Part shown: in pieces, positions 55,375-63,722 of the stretch
How positions within the stretch are numbered: position 1 is the stretch's first letter
Layout: every line of letters starts with the position of its first letter
Source of the DNA: Pseudomonadota bacterium
Lineage (GTDB): Bacteria; Pseudomonadota; Gammaproteobacteria; Burkholderiales; Burkholderiaceae_C
NCBI GenBank assembly: GCA_018241225.1
Contig: JAFEEG010000027.1
Coordinates: 23,690 to 87,689, forward strand
Direction: 5' to 3'
DNA: 64,000 nt
Notes under the pieces: model-generated
The model's input: the letters and a program-made list of their open reading frames with translations, nothing else
Database searches by the model: none
Told to the model about the DNA's origin: nothing
Made by a program: the position numbers and the translations under genes

Positions 55375-55732
55375 CGCCACTCTTCATCTCTTCATCTGTT
55401 GCCAACGGGGACTATGTTTTTTGACGCTTTTCCGCCCTAAGAAGGCAGTTTTGCAGAGGAAGAGCAGGGCAGGGCACTTCGGCCCGTGACAAAGTGTCAC
55501 TTGCTTGGCATGGTCGGCGTCCTTGCTGGCTTGCCGGAGGTCTGTCATGCCGTTCCTTGCCCCATCGCCCGCGCTGCGAGCGGCCCTCCAGATCGACGAA
55601 GTGGAGGAGTGCCCGGCAGGTTGAAGGGAACGACCGCCGCCAAAGTCGCGAGGATGGGCGATGTGGCTCCTTCCATTTGCCGCCGCCCGCTCCCGGTGCA
55701 TCCAGCGCTGCCACCGCGGGGCGCCAACGTTT
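55375..55732. other. Gap before the first AbiE pair; no gene seen
   Basis: 358 bp with short frames on both strands that lack starts or plausible composition. Nothing recognised. Confidence 0.35.
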
Positions 55733-55802
55733 GTCCGAAAATTGCCATCATTTTTCGGACTCACTTGCTTTCTGTCCGAAAAACAACTACAAATATCGGA
55801 CA
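55733..55802. promoter_or_regulatory. Two dyads before AbiEi, probable autoregulatory operators
   Basis: GTCCGAAAA at 55733-55741 and TTTTTCGGAC at 55751-55760 form the first dyad; TGTCCGA at 55773-55779 and TCGGACA at 55796-55802 form the second, ending right at the start codon. AbiEi antitoxins are known to repress their own promoters through inverted repeats. Confidence 0.65.
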
Positions 55803-56516
55803 ATGCCCGATCTCAAGACACAGATCGCCGACCTCATTGACGCGCAAGGAAGTGGTCGCGTCTGGGTTCCCACCGATTTTGCGCACCTAGCGACGCGCGA
55901 CGCCGTCGACAAGGCTCTGCAGCGCCTGGTCGCGGCGGGAGATCTGCGCCGAATCGACCGTGGCCTGTATGACAAACCCGTTCAGAACAAGCTGACGCGA
56001 CGCCCGAATCCACCCGACTACCGCGCCGTGGTGGACGCGATTGCTCGCCGCGACCAGTTGCGCCTACTGGTGGATGGCATCACTGCCGCCAACGATCTGG
56101 GACTGACTGACGCGGTGCCGGCGCACGTGGTCATCCACACCGATGCGCGTCGCAAGTCAGTCAAGCTCGACAACCTAACGATTGAATTCAAGCAAACCGC
56201 ACCCAGTCGCCTGTACTGGGCGGGCCGTCCAGCAATGCGGGTTGTGCAGGCGCTGCATTGGCTGAAGGACGCCATGGTCGCCGACCAGGAGCAGATCATC
56301 GGCAAACTGAGCCGGATCGTTTCCGATCCTGTAAGAGGACCCGCTATCCAACAGGACTTGGTGGAAGGATTCAGCGTGCTGCCGATCTGGATGCAAGCCA
56401 TCGTGCGCGAACTGCCCGGCTGTGCCCACCAGGCAACGACTCGTTCGTCTCTCGGAGAGGCAGGGCGCGCCGTTCGCGACCCGGACTTCGCACGCACGAC
56501 GGCGACTTCCCGGTGA
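55803..56516 (+). CDS. AbiEi-like antitoxin, pair 1
   Basis: 237 residues from ATG 55803. The N-terminal winged-helix part (IADLIDAQGSGRVWVPTDFA, AVDKALQRLVAAGDLRRIDR GLY) matches AbiEi-like/DUF6088 antitoxin proteins; the middle has RDQLRLLVDGITAANDLGLT. The dyads at its promoter suggest autorepression. The stop TGA overlaps a GTG start of the nucleotidyltransferase (GTGA). It neutralises the AbiEii toxin; in phage infection the pair can act in abortive infection. Confidence 0.82.
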   Translation: MPDLKTQIADLIDAQGSGRVWVPTDFAHLATRDAVDKALQRLVAAGDLRRIDRGLYDKPVQNKLTRRPNPPDYRAVVDAIARRDQLRLLVDGITAANDLGLTDAVPAHVVIHTDARRKSVKLDNLTIEFKQTAPSRLYWAGRPAMRVVQALHWLKDAMVADQEQIIGKLSRIVSDPVRGPAIQQDLVEGFSVLPIWMQAIVRELPGCAHQATTRSSLGEAGRAVRDPDFARTTATSR

Positions 56517-57586
56517 ATCGCAGCTTCAACATCGTCATCGAGGCGACAGACGACGAACGCCGCGGCTTGTTCCTCACGACTGCCGCGCGGCTGGGCACGG
56601 CGGTACAGAACGTCGAGAAGGACTTCTGGGTGTGTTGGACGCTGGACGCGCTCTTCAATGGCTTGAAGTCAGGCGGTCCCCGGTTGCTATTCAAAGGCGG
56701 AACCTCGCTGTCGAAAGCCTTCGGCTTGATCTCACGGTTCTCCGAGGACATCGACATCACGGTGGCGCGAGAAGACCTTGGACAGCACATCGAAGCGGCC
56801 GACTTGGACGGCCTCAGTGGGAAACAGCGTAGGCTGCGGCTCGACGCCATACGGGAATCGTGCCGTGACTACATCATGGGCAGCTTGCAAAGCGAGTTCA
56901 TCGCTATCGCACAGGCCGTCATCCCCGCAGGCAGATTCAAGATGGAAGCCGATCCAGAAGATGCCGATGGTCAGACATTGCTCTTCTGGTACCCAGCCGT
57001 CACACGCGCCGAAGGCGATTACGTCCGCGCTGCCGTGAAAATCGAGGCCGGCGCGAAATCTGCCATTGACCCGCACATCAATACCGCGGTGACACCCTTT
57101 GTGGCCTTCGATGTGCCGGACGCCGACTTGACAGTCGCCAACGTCACCACCGTCAAGCCGGAGCGCACGTTCTGGGACAAAGTCGTGATCCTGCACGGGC
57201 TGCGCCAGTGGTATGAGCGCCGCGGAGTTCTGCGCCAGCAAGGTCAGCGCGTATCGCGTCACTACTATGACCTGCACCGCCTTTTGCACGACGAGGCCGC
57301 GAAAGAGTGGTCGACCGACCATGCGCTGGCATTGGACTGTGCGCGGCACGCGCGCCTGTTTTTTGGATCACCGGATCTGGGCCTCGAAAGCGCGGTACCC
57401 GGGGAATTCACGCTGATGCCTCCGACGCAGATGCACGAGGCCCTCTCCAGGGACTACACCGCAATGGCGGGAATGGTCTTTGGGGAAGCTCCTTCATTTG
57501 AGGAAGTGCTGGCAACAATCCAAACGCTGGAGCAGTTCCTCAACGCTGCGCCCGCCCAGCAGCCCACACAACCTACGGCCCGTTGA
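56513..57586 (+). CDS. AbiEii-like nucleotidyltransferase toxin, pair 1
   Basis: 357 residues from GTG 56513. AbiEii/AbiGii features: VEKDFWVCWTLDALF, FKGGTSLSKAFGLISRFSED with the GGTS motif and the D-x-D catalytic pair (EDIDITV) near residue 82, and the C-terminal RTFWDKVVILHGLRQW and SRHYYDLHRLL. Such toxins transfer nucleotides to tRNA acceptor ends (shown for relatives). A GTG start overlapping the antitoxin stop limits the relative level of toxin. Pair 2 is at 61812-63450. Confidence 0.85.
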   Translation: MNRSFNIVIEATDDERRGLFLTTAARLGTAVQNVEKDFWVCWTLDALFNGLKSGGPRLLFKGGTSLSKAFGLISRFSEDIDITVAREDLGQHIEAADLDGLSGKQRRLRLDAIRESCRDYIMGSLQSEFIAIAQAVIPAGRFKMEADPEDADGQTLLFWYPAVTRAEGDYVRAAVKIEAGAKSAIDPHINTAVTPFVAFDVPDADLTVANVTTVKPERTFWDKVVILHGLRQWYERRGVLRQQGQRVSRHYYDLHRLLHDEAAKEWSTDHALALDCARHARLFFGSPDLGLESAVPGEFTLMPPTQMHEALSRDYTAMAGMVFGEAPSFEEVLATIQTLEQFLNAAPAQQPTQPTAR

Positions 57587-57622
57587 GGCAAGGCGACAAA
57601 GAACCGCCCCATAACTCTAGAT

Positions 57623-59032
57623 ATGAACGAAATCATCTGTCCGCACTGCGCCAAGGCATTCAAGATCGACGAAGCTGGATACGCAGATATCCTGAAGCAG
57701 GTTCGCGACGGCGAATTCGAGCAGCAGCTTCACGATCGCTTGGAACTGGCTGAACAAGACAAGCGCAATGCCGTCGAGCTCGCACGGACCCAAGTGGCCA
57801 GCGACCTGGGGAGGGCGGCCGCTGCCAAGGACGGTGAAATCCAGGAGCTCAAAGCACGACTCGAGGCTGGCGAGGTGCAGCGCAAGCTCGCCGTCAGCGA
57901 GGCCTTGAGCGACCTCGTTAGGGAGCGTGACGTCCTCGCCGGTGAACTCGAACAGGCCAAGCGCGCAAAGGATGCTGCGGCCGAAATGGCCGAGGCGAGG
58001 CTTGTCAGCGAGTTGCAGAAGACTTCCGCGGCGAAGGATGCAACGATTCAAGGATTGACGGCACAACTTGGGGCTTTCGAGTTGGGGCAGCAGCTCGCGA
58101 TCAGCCAGGCAGTCACAGCAGTCGAGAAGGAACGCGATGGCCTGAAAGGCGGACTTGAGCGATTGGCACTGGAGAAGCAACTCGCCGAGAAGTCGCTCAA
58201 GGACAAGTACGAGACGCAGATCAGGGACCGCGACGATGCGATCGAGCGGCTTCGGGACATGAAGGCCCGCCTGTCCACCAAGATGGTTGGCGAGACGCTC
58301 GAGCAGCACTGCGAGATCGAGTTCAACCGCGTTCGATCGATGGCGTTCCCTCGGGCCTATTTCGAGAAAGACAACGACGCACGCACCGGCAGCAAGGGCG
58401 ACTACATCTTTCGCGACTTGGACGAGGCCGGCACGGAGATCGTCTCGATCATGTTCGAGATGAAGAACGAGAGCGACCGCACGGCGACGAAGAACCGGAA
58501 CGAAGACTTCCTGAAGGAACTCGACAAGGACCGTGTAGAGAAGGAGTGCGAGTACGCGGTGCTAGTGTCCCTCTTGGAGCCCGACAGCGAGCTTTACAAC
58601 GCGGGCATCGTGGACGTCTTCCACCGCTACCCGAAGATGTACGTGATTCGGCCGCAGTTCTTCCTCCCGATCATCACCCTGCTGCGGAATGCGGCGATGA
58701 ACTCGCTCAAATACAAGTCCGAGCTGGCGCTCGTCAAGGCGCAGCACGTCGACATCACAAACTTCGAAACCCAGCTCGAGGGTTTCAAGACCGCCTTCGC
58801 CAGGAACTTCGAGCTCGCTTCCAAGCGTTTCCAGACGGCCATAGATGAGATCGACAAGTCGATCGATCACCTGCAGAAGACGAAGGAAGCGCTGCTCGGC
58901 GCCGACCGAAACCTCCGCCTTGCGAACGACAAGGCGCAGGACGTGACCATCAAGAAGCTCACGCGCGGCAACCCCACAATGGCGTCCAAGTTCGCCGAAC
59001 TAAAGAATCAAAACGTCGCCGATTTGGCATAG
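57623..59032 (+). CDS. DUF2130 coiled-coil protein, putative nuclease
   Basis: 469 residues. A short CPHC near the N-terminus (residues 6-9) is a half zinc ribbon. Residues about 30-225 are strongly coiled coil (Glu/Lys/Ala heptads). The DUF2130 domain is at about 225-420: [33 protein letters not shown], then [12 protein letters not shown]. The E...GD...ExK order resembles a PD-(D/E)xK nuclease core. ATG 57623 is 36 bp after AbiEii on the same strand, so it may belong to the same unit. Proteins of this family appear in defence islands, but their role is not established. Confidence 0.72.
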   Translation: MNEIICPHCAKAFKIDEAGYADILKQVRDGEFEQQLHDRLELAEQDKRNAVELARTQVASDLGRAAAAKDGEIQELKARLEAGEVQRKLAVSEALSDLVRERDVLAGELEQAKRAKDAAAEMAEARLVSELQKTSAAKDATIQGLTAQLGAFELGQQLAISQAVTAVEKERDGLKGGLERLALEKQLAEKSLKDKYETQIRDRDDAIERLRDMKARLSTKMVGETLEQHCEIEFNRVRSMAFPRAYFEKDNDARTGSKGDYIFRDLDEAGTEIVSIMFEMKNESDRTATKNRNEDFLKELDKDRVEKECEYAVLVSLLEPDSELYNAGIVDVFHRYPKMYVIRPQFFLPIITLLRNAAMNSLKYKSELALVKAQHVDITNFETQLEGFKTAFARNFELASKRFQTAIDEIDKSIDHLQKTKEALLGADRNLRLANDKAQDVTIKKLTRGNPTMASKFAELKNQNVADLA

Positions 59033-59043
59033 ACAACGTCTGC

Positions 59044-59405
59044 AGGGTCCTAATCAGGCGGCTGGTGGCGTCATCGATAAACACCAGCAGCGTGCACGCG
59101 GGCGCCCGATCCTCAAACCACGCATGGTCGCTGCCATCGATCTGAACGAGCTCGCCCAGGCACGCGCGGCGGTTGCGCGGCTGGTGGATCTTGGCCGCGC
59201 GCTGCTTGCGCGGGACCCACAGGCCCGCGGCCGTCATCAACCCACGCAATGTCTCCACGCCAATCTTGAGCCCGTGCAGTTCATCCAGCTTCTCAGCTGC
59301 CAGCGTCGGACCAAAGTCAGCGTAGCGCTTGTGCACGATCGCCAAAGCCCGATCTGCCACACCAACAGCCAGTTGGTGGTTGCTGGGCCGGCCGCGTTTG
59401 CGTAA
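59044..59405 (-). pseudogene. Transposase, middle fragment of the ISNCY/IS1202-like family
   Basis: The reverse strand encodes KRGRPSNHQLAVGVADRAL, HKRYADFGPTLAAEKLDEL, MTAAGLWVPRKQRAAKI and QIDGSDHAWFEDRAPACTLL with VFIDDATSRL, the start of a DDE core (IDGSxHxWF, FIDDAT). The N-terminal helix-turn-helix and the end are missing. Similar to the fragments at 54825 and 63447 but diverged, so different insertions. It marks the end of the AbiE/DUF2130 module. Confidence 0.75.
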
Positions 59406-59526
59406 GACCAGTGGCGTTGGCCGAGGATGTTGAGGATCCGCTCAGCGCTGTGGATCGCACCACCGTTGTCCGTAAAGCCGGCTTCCAGCATGCGCCTTGG
59501 GCGGAAACGGGCGTCAGCGCGCAGAA

Positions 59527-59546
59527 TACTGTATTTACATCCAGCA
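59527..59546 (+). promoter_or_regulatory. SOS (LexA) box before a dnaE2 stump
   Basis: TACTGTATTTACATCCAGCA: the core CTGTATTTACATCCAG matches CTGT-N8-ACAG-type LexA boxes with one difference (CCAG). It ends at the start codon of the dnaE2 remnant, as expected for SOS-controlled imuA-imuB-dnaE2 genes. Confidence 0.6.
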
Positions 59547-59745
59547 TGCTCGAACCTCCCGCCTTTGCCGAGCTGCACGCCCGCTCCGAGCCCGGTCATG
59601 CACACCCGCATGCGCGAGCCCGTGCAGGATGTGCTCACGGCGGTGCGCATCGGCAAGACCGTGGCCACGGCCGGCTTTGCGCTGCAGGCCAACGCCCAGG
59701 CGTACCTGCGCGGGCGCGCATCCCTGTTCGAGAAGAACAGGGCAG
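59546..59745 (+). pseudogene. Remnant of error-prone DNA polymerase DnaE2
   Basis: ATG 59546 begins MLEPPAFAELHARSEP, like the DnaE2 start (PPAYAELHCLSNFSFL). It is joined out of frame to MHTRMREPVQDVLTAVRIGK and TVATAGFALQANAQAYLRGR, which matches the later PHP-domain block (MHVRSRKPLQDVLTAIRLG, FALQPNAEQHLR). About 150-180 residues of the N-terminal part are deleted, and the polymerase domain is missing. Confidence 0.6.
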
Positions 59746-59951
59746 GGCAGGGCGCCACCTCATGGCGACAGATTGACACTGCCTTGCAGGAGGCTCAATG
59801 GCCGGCGAGTCGGGATTGCCTCGCCATCAACGGTGGCGCCATCGGGGCAACGGAATGTCCATGGAGTGCGCGAAGCGCCCGCCGTGAGAGCGGTTTCGTT
59901 CTACAGAGCCGCACTGAATGCTCATCCTCAGGCAGGGCGACCCGAACACCT

Positions 59952-61031
59952 TTATTCCTCGTCCCCTACTGGAGGCTGCTCGCCCGCCAGGATTAGGAAC
60001 AGCGGCGCATTGATGTAGAAGTTGGAGCGACCGATTCGGCGCTTGGTGAGAAAACCAGTATCAACTAGGGCGTCGAGGTAGTTCGTGGCCGTCAGACGTG
60101 ACACACGCAGATCCTGCATGACGAAGTCGATCTTCGTGTACGGGTGCGAGAAGATGTTGTTGACCAAGTACTGACTATAGAAGCGATGCTGCTCGCGCAT
60201 GCGGTGCTTCACTTCGAGCAGAAGGTCCTTGATGCGACGCACCTTGTCGATGCCATCCAGCGCGCTTTGCTGCACCGCCTCCATCATGTACAGCACCCAG
60301 CCCTCCCAGGCCTGGTCCTCGCGCACAGCCTGCAGCAGTCGGTAGTACTCGTCCTTGGTGCTCACGATGTGGCGGCTCATGTAGAGCACTGGCACCCGCA
60401 GCAGCCGCTGCTTTACCAGGTACAGGACATTCAGGATGCGGCCCGTGCGCCCGTTGCCGTCATAGAACGGGTGGATGCTTTCGAATTGGTGGTGCATCAA
60501 CGCCATCTTCACCAACGGATCCGCATCGAACAGCGCATCGTCGTTGATGAACCGCTCCAGGCTGGCCATCAGTTGCACGATCTCGGCTGGGTCCTGCGGC
60601 GGTATGTAGACCGTGCGCCCGTCCGAGGCCATTAGCTTTGTGCCTGCCTGCGTTCTGAAGCCCGCGTCATTGCCCTCCAGGGTTCGTTGAATTGTGAGGA
60701 TCTGGTTGACAGTGAGCAGCTGTGAGCGCATGACATCTTCGAAGCCCACGCGCAGCGCCGCCCGGTAGTTCTCCACCTCCTTGGCTGCCGGCCCCGCGGC
60801 GTCCGACTGGGCGCCCTGGAACACCTCGTCGTGCGTGGTGATGATGTTTTCGATGGCCGAACTGTCCTTGGCTTCCTGGATGCTCAGTGTGTTGAGCAGA
60901 ATCCCCTCATTGGGAATCGTCTCCGCCACCCCTTTGAGCTCGGCCAGGCTACGCGCGGCCTTGGCAACGGCCTTGAGGATGTCGGCCCGGTCGAACCGTG
61001 CGGGATCCAGATCGAGGAGAGATTGGAGCAT
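59952..61031 (-). CDS. Fic-family AMP transferase with C-terminal winged helix
   Basis: 359 residues. The inhibitory helix motif SSAIEN (57-62, (S/T)xxxE(G/N)) precedes the Fic core (class II); the catalytic loop HPFYDGNGRTGR is at 187-198. The C-terminal part (YTKIDFVMQDLRVSRLTATN, YLDALVDTGFLTKR) is a winged helix. Fic enzymes transfer AMP to hydroxyl side chains; the helix autoinhibits it. A flanking operator array (61046-61095) fits self-repression by the winged helix. ATG 61031; no good ribosome site is seen. Confidence 0.88.
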   Translation of the reverse strand: MLQSLLDLDPARFDRADILKAVAKAARSLAELKGVAETIPNEGILLNTLSIQEAKDSSAIENIITTHDEVFQGAQSDAAGPAAKEVENYRAALRVGFEDVMRSQLLTVNQILTIQRTLEGNDAGFRTQAGTKLMASDGRTVYIPPQDPAEIVQLMASLERFINDDALFDADPLVKMALMHHQFESIHPFYDGNGRTGRILNVLYLVKQRLLRVPVLYMSRHIVSTKDEYYRLLQAVREDQAWEGWVLYMMEAVQQSALDGIDKVRRIKDLLLEVKHRMREQHRFYSQYLVNNIFSHPYTKIDFVMQDLRVSRLTATNYLDALVDTGFLTKRRIGRSNFYINAPLFLILAGEQPPVGDEE

Positions 61032-61045
61032 GGGAGGGACAAACG

Positions 61046-61095
61046 TGTATAGAAAAACGTCATTATCTATACATGTCCAGTGCCACGTGTATAGA
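61046..61095. promoter_or_regulatory. Operator-like repeats before fic
   Basis: TGTATAGA at 61046-61053 and the inverse TCTATACA at 61066-61073 (12-bp spacer), plus a third TGTATAGA at 61088-61095, exactly 42 bp (four helical turns) from the first. They lie 15-64 bp upstream of the fic start. Confidence 0.65.
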
Positions 61096-61425
61096 AAAGC
61101 CCATCTTTGCGGTTACCCCGTGGGTGCTGAGGGAGCCAATCCTGCGCTTAGGCGCAGGGATCTTTCTTTTTGGCACGTCTCGAGTCAGCTGAGCCGTCAG
61201 GCAGACGCTGCAGGCTCGTAGCGCTGCGTCTCGCGCTCGCGCATTGCGTTGATGATGAAGCGCCGAAGCCGTTCATAGCGGCCCAGGCGAATCATGTCCC
61301 GCGGGGACTGCTCGGGACATCACCATGGCCTGATTGGGCGCGTTTTGGTCTGAGCGCTCAACAAACATTGACGTCATCGCCTCATAGCCAAGAAGCCAAT
61401 AGGGCGGGAATATGACGCCGTCGCT
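61096..61425. other. Gap with a short fragment of unknown origin
   Basis: 330 bp. The reverse strand at 61197-61295 encodes MIRLGRYERLRRFIINAMRE, then REREGQR-like residues ending EPAASA, with no ribosome site and no family recognised. It could be the end of a lost gene. Nothing else seen. Confidence 0.3.
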
Positions 61426-61815
61426 CTACTTTGAGCTTCCATCCAGATCGCCAGGCCCGGCGATCCTGAAGTGGCGACATCCTTTTGATGCCAGTGGAGC
61501 GTACTCGCCGTGTATGTCGAACACGATCGCATTCGCGTTGCTCAGGCTCGCAACTTGCTCAAGGATACGAGCTGTCGTCCAGGACTTCCCGGAACCAGTA
61601 CTCCCGACGACAACAGCGTGCCGCTGAAAGAACTTGTTGCCGTTCAAGTATGCCTCCGCGCTTTCATCCAAGGTGTAGAGCAGGCCGTACATCAATTGTC
61701 CCGGCAAGAGCGAGAGATGCTGCATGCCGTACTTACTGAACAGCACGATCGAGACGACAGGCTCCTGGAGTTCGAGGAACTGTGCGAGCGAGTGGCGCGC
61801 TCTTGATCCGATCAT
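61426..61815 (-). pseudogene. Truncated HerA-like ATPase
   Basis: 129 codons from ATG 61815, which overlaps the AbiEii stop (ATGA). It contains Walker A RHAVVVGSTGSGKSWTTAR and Walker B ANAIVFDIHGEYAPL of HerA/FtsK-like DNA-pumping ATPases. Full HerA proteins are 500-650 residues; here the sequence ends after GDLDGSSK, so the arginine finger, sensor and C-terminal parts are gone. It lies as the third gene of an AbiEi-AbiEii operon. Confidence 0.75.
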
Positions 61816-62861
61816 GTGGCTTGGTCCTCCGGCGGCTTGGCAGCGCCGTTGGCTTGCTGCGCAACCTCGGCGCAGATCTTCATGAGTTCATCGAACGGCA
61901 GGGCGTCGCCGACCATGACCTGATCTTCGAGCATCTTGGCGTAGTCTGCAGCGAGTGCCTCTCGCGCCGCACCATCGGGCACGATCTGCAAGCCGCCTTC
62001 CACCGCAGCGAAGTAGTCGATGACCTTGCCCTCGACATCTTTCTCGCTGAAGAAGTGGGACTTGTGGTTGGCAACAGCTCGGGCAACGGCGCGGTCTTCA
62101 ACCACCGCCCGAAAGTGGGAGCTGCGCATGATCGCCGCCAGGTCGTGCCAGTGCCGCGCGTAGCGCTCGCCACGAATCTTTCCCTGCGCGCAGTAGACGT
62201 GGGTAGCGGTGGCCTTCTCCCAGAAGGTCCGCGCAACGCTCATCACCAAGGGCGACGCGGTCGGAAACGTCACGCCGTCGACCTGTCCGTCCATGTCGCA
62301 CGTCACGGCCACGACCGCGTGTGGCTCCCCGGTCGCCCGGCCGCCGAATTCCAGCGTGACGACAGGCGCGACGTAGCCAGTCCCTTGCCTGACTGCTCGG
62401 TAGTGAAGCAGGAGTTTGTCGTGGTCGGCGCCGGCGATCTCCAGCTTGGCATCCAGCTTCGCAAGATCCAGGGCCTTCTGCAGAATCGGCTGCACTTCGG
62501 CGGCGATCCACTCGGGCAGCCGGTCGCGAACAGCCTTGGTCCACTTGCCGGCTTGGCTGCGGCTTGCCGGCAGGAATTCTTCGCCGCCAGTGAGATCCGC
62601 GATGAGCTTGCGGATGTCGTAGGTGAGATCGAGGTCTTCGGAGAAGCGGTCGATGATCTTGTAGGCCTTCGATAGCGAGGTTCCACCCTTGAAGGTGAGG
62701 TCGGCCGCGAGCGCCGATTCGAACAGCGCGCCAAGCGTCCAGACGACCCACACATCCTTCTCAAGCAGATGTGTGGGTCTGCCGGTCTTCTCGCGAGCGT
62801 GTTCGAGGACTTCGCCCTGGTCTTCATTGCTGAGGGCGAAGTAGTGCTCAGGCTCAGCCAC
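61812..62861 (-). CDS. AbiEii-like nucleotidyltransferase toxin, pair 2
   Basis: 349 residues. Features: LLEKDVWVVWTLGALFESAL, FKGGTSLSKAYKIIDRFSED with GGTS and D-x-D (EDLDLTYD), and the C-terminal RTFWEKATATHVYC and RHWHDLAAI. It shares only the core motifs with the pair 1 toxin, so these are separate lineages. Start ATG 62861 overlaps the antitoxin stop (8 bp). The order AbiEi-AbiEii-HerA on the minus strand is uncommon. Confidence 0.87.
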   Translation of the reverse strand: MAEPEHYFALSNEDQGEVLEHAREKTGRPTHLLEKDVWVVWTLGALFESALAADLTFKGGTSLSKAYKIIDRFSEDLDLTYDIRKLIADLTGGEEFLPASRSQAGKWTKAVRDRLPEWIAAEVQPILQKALDLAKLDAKLEIAGADHDKLLLHYRAVRQGTGYVAPVVTLEFGGRATGEPHAVVAVTCDMDGQVDGVTFPTASPLVMSVARTFWEKATATHVYCAQGKIRGERYARHWHDLAAIMRSSHFRAVVEDRAVARAVANHKSHFFSEKDVEGKVIDYFAAVEGGLQIVPDGAAREALAADYAKMLEDQVMVGDALPFDELMKICAEVAQQANGAAKPPEDQAT

Positions 62862-63450
62862 GAAGCGCTTCTTCGCCGATGGCGCGCGCCATCCAGGAGG
62901 GCAGGGCCGCGCGTGCAGAGGTCAACGTCCGCCACTCGGAAGGAGGAAGCGTGCGCCGCAACGCAGCCAGGGACTCGTGCACATGGCTGGGCCCCATCCA
63001 CGCCAACGCCCGGACCGCAGCGCCGGCTTGGCCAGAACCCAGGGCAAGCATCCAGCGCGGAGCATGCTTGACCGTGACTTCGGAGCGTCCCAGCTTGAGC
63101 TTTCGGGTGCGCCCCGAGGTCAGGTAGACCTCGCGGATGGGTACTTGCTGGGTCAGGCCCAGCGCATTGGCAGCGTTGGCGCCGTGGGGCGTTACCACTT
63201 CGCCGTTCTGCGCGGCCAGTGCGTGCACCACCTTTTCGGGGGCGGGCGCCCTGGTTCCGAAGCGGCTCGAGACGGGCGTGACATAGATGCCCCGCGCCAC
63301 GCGCAGCAGCTTGCCTTCTCGGGTAAGCCGAGAAAGCGCCTGATCGATGGCGGCGCGGCTACCAAGGTGCAGGAATTCCTTGGGCGAGAGCACGCCTCCC
63401 TCGGGGAGGGACTGGGCGTGTGACAGGATGGATGCGGGGAGGGTGCTCAT
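62854..63450 (-). CDS. AbiEi-like antitoxin, pair 2
   Basis: 198 residues from ATG 63450. The N-terminal wHTH: GGVLSPKEFLHLGSRAAIDQ, ALSRLTREGKLLRVARGIYV, then the AbiEi domain with GEVVTPHGANAANALGLTQQ VP. The first gene of the AbiE-HerA operon. Its start codon overlaps the stop of a transposase remnant (63447-63722) in an ATGA arrangement, so translation may be coupled to the remnant. The antitoxin presumably represses its own promoter; no strong dyad was seen. Confidence 0.85.
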   Translation of the reverse strand: MSTLPASILSHAQSLPEGGVLSPKEFLHLGSRAAIDQALSRLTREGKLLRVARGIYVTPVSSRFGTRAPAPEKVVHALAAQNGEVVTPHGANAANALGLTQQVPIREVYLTSGRTRKLKLGRSEVTVKHAPRWMLALGSGQAGAAVRALAWMGPSHVHESLAALRRTLPPSEWRTLTSARAALPSWMARAIGEEALRG

Positions 63451-63722
63451 GCCTGGCCTCGGATCAGAATCCTATCAGAGTTTCTGACATTTCGCTTTCG
63501 AGTGCGACCGCTGGGCCGGCCGCGTCGGCGCGAGACCATCGCGGTCGGACCGCCATCCATGTAGCGAATCACCAGCCGCTCCACCTGGCGCAGGCTGATT
63601 CCCAGGCGCTGGGCCGCCAAGCCCGGTCTGAGCATCCGGTCGACCACAGCCTGAATGGTCTTGAGTCGGTCCAGCTCGCGCATGGTCAAAGTAATCGTCG
63701 CCGCCGGTGTCGCCATGGCCAT
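63447..63722 (-). pseudogene. Transposase, N-terminal fragment, upstream of AbiE pair 2
   Basis: 91 codons. TMRELDRLKTIQAVVDRMLR, AAQRLGISLRQVERLVIRYM and GGPTAMVSRRRGRPSGRT are the N-terminal helix-turn-helix of the ISNCY/IS1202-like family. The rest is lost; the frame ends by overlapping the AbiEi start. The two subterminal GCGACAT repeats (63750, 63774; 24 bp apart) mark the outer end of this former element. Confidence 0.72.

Noticed and set aside
59406-59526. Minus-strand frame with FTDNGGAIHSAERILNILGQ
   Set aside because: Protein-like in places but without start, stop context or family; probably the shadow of decayed DNA before the SOS box.
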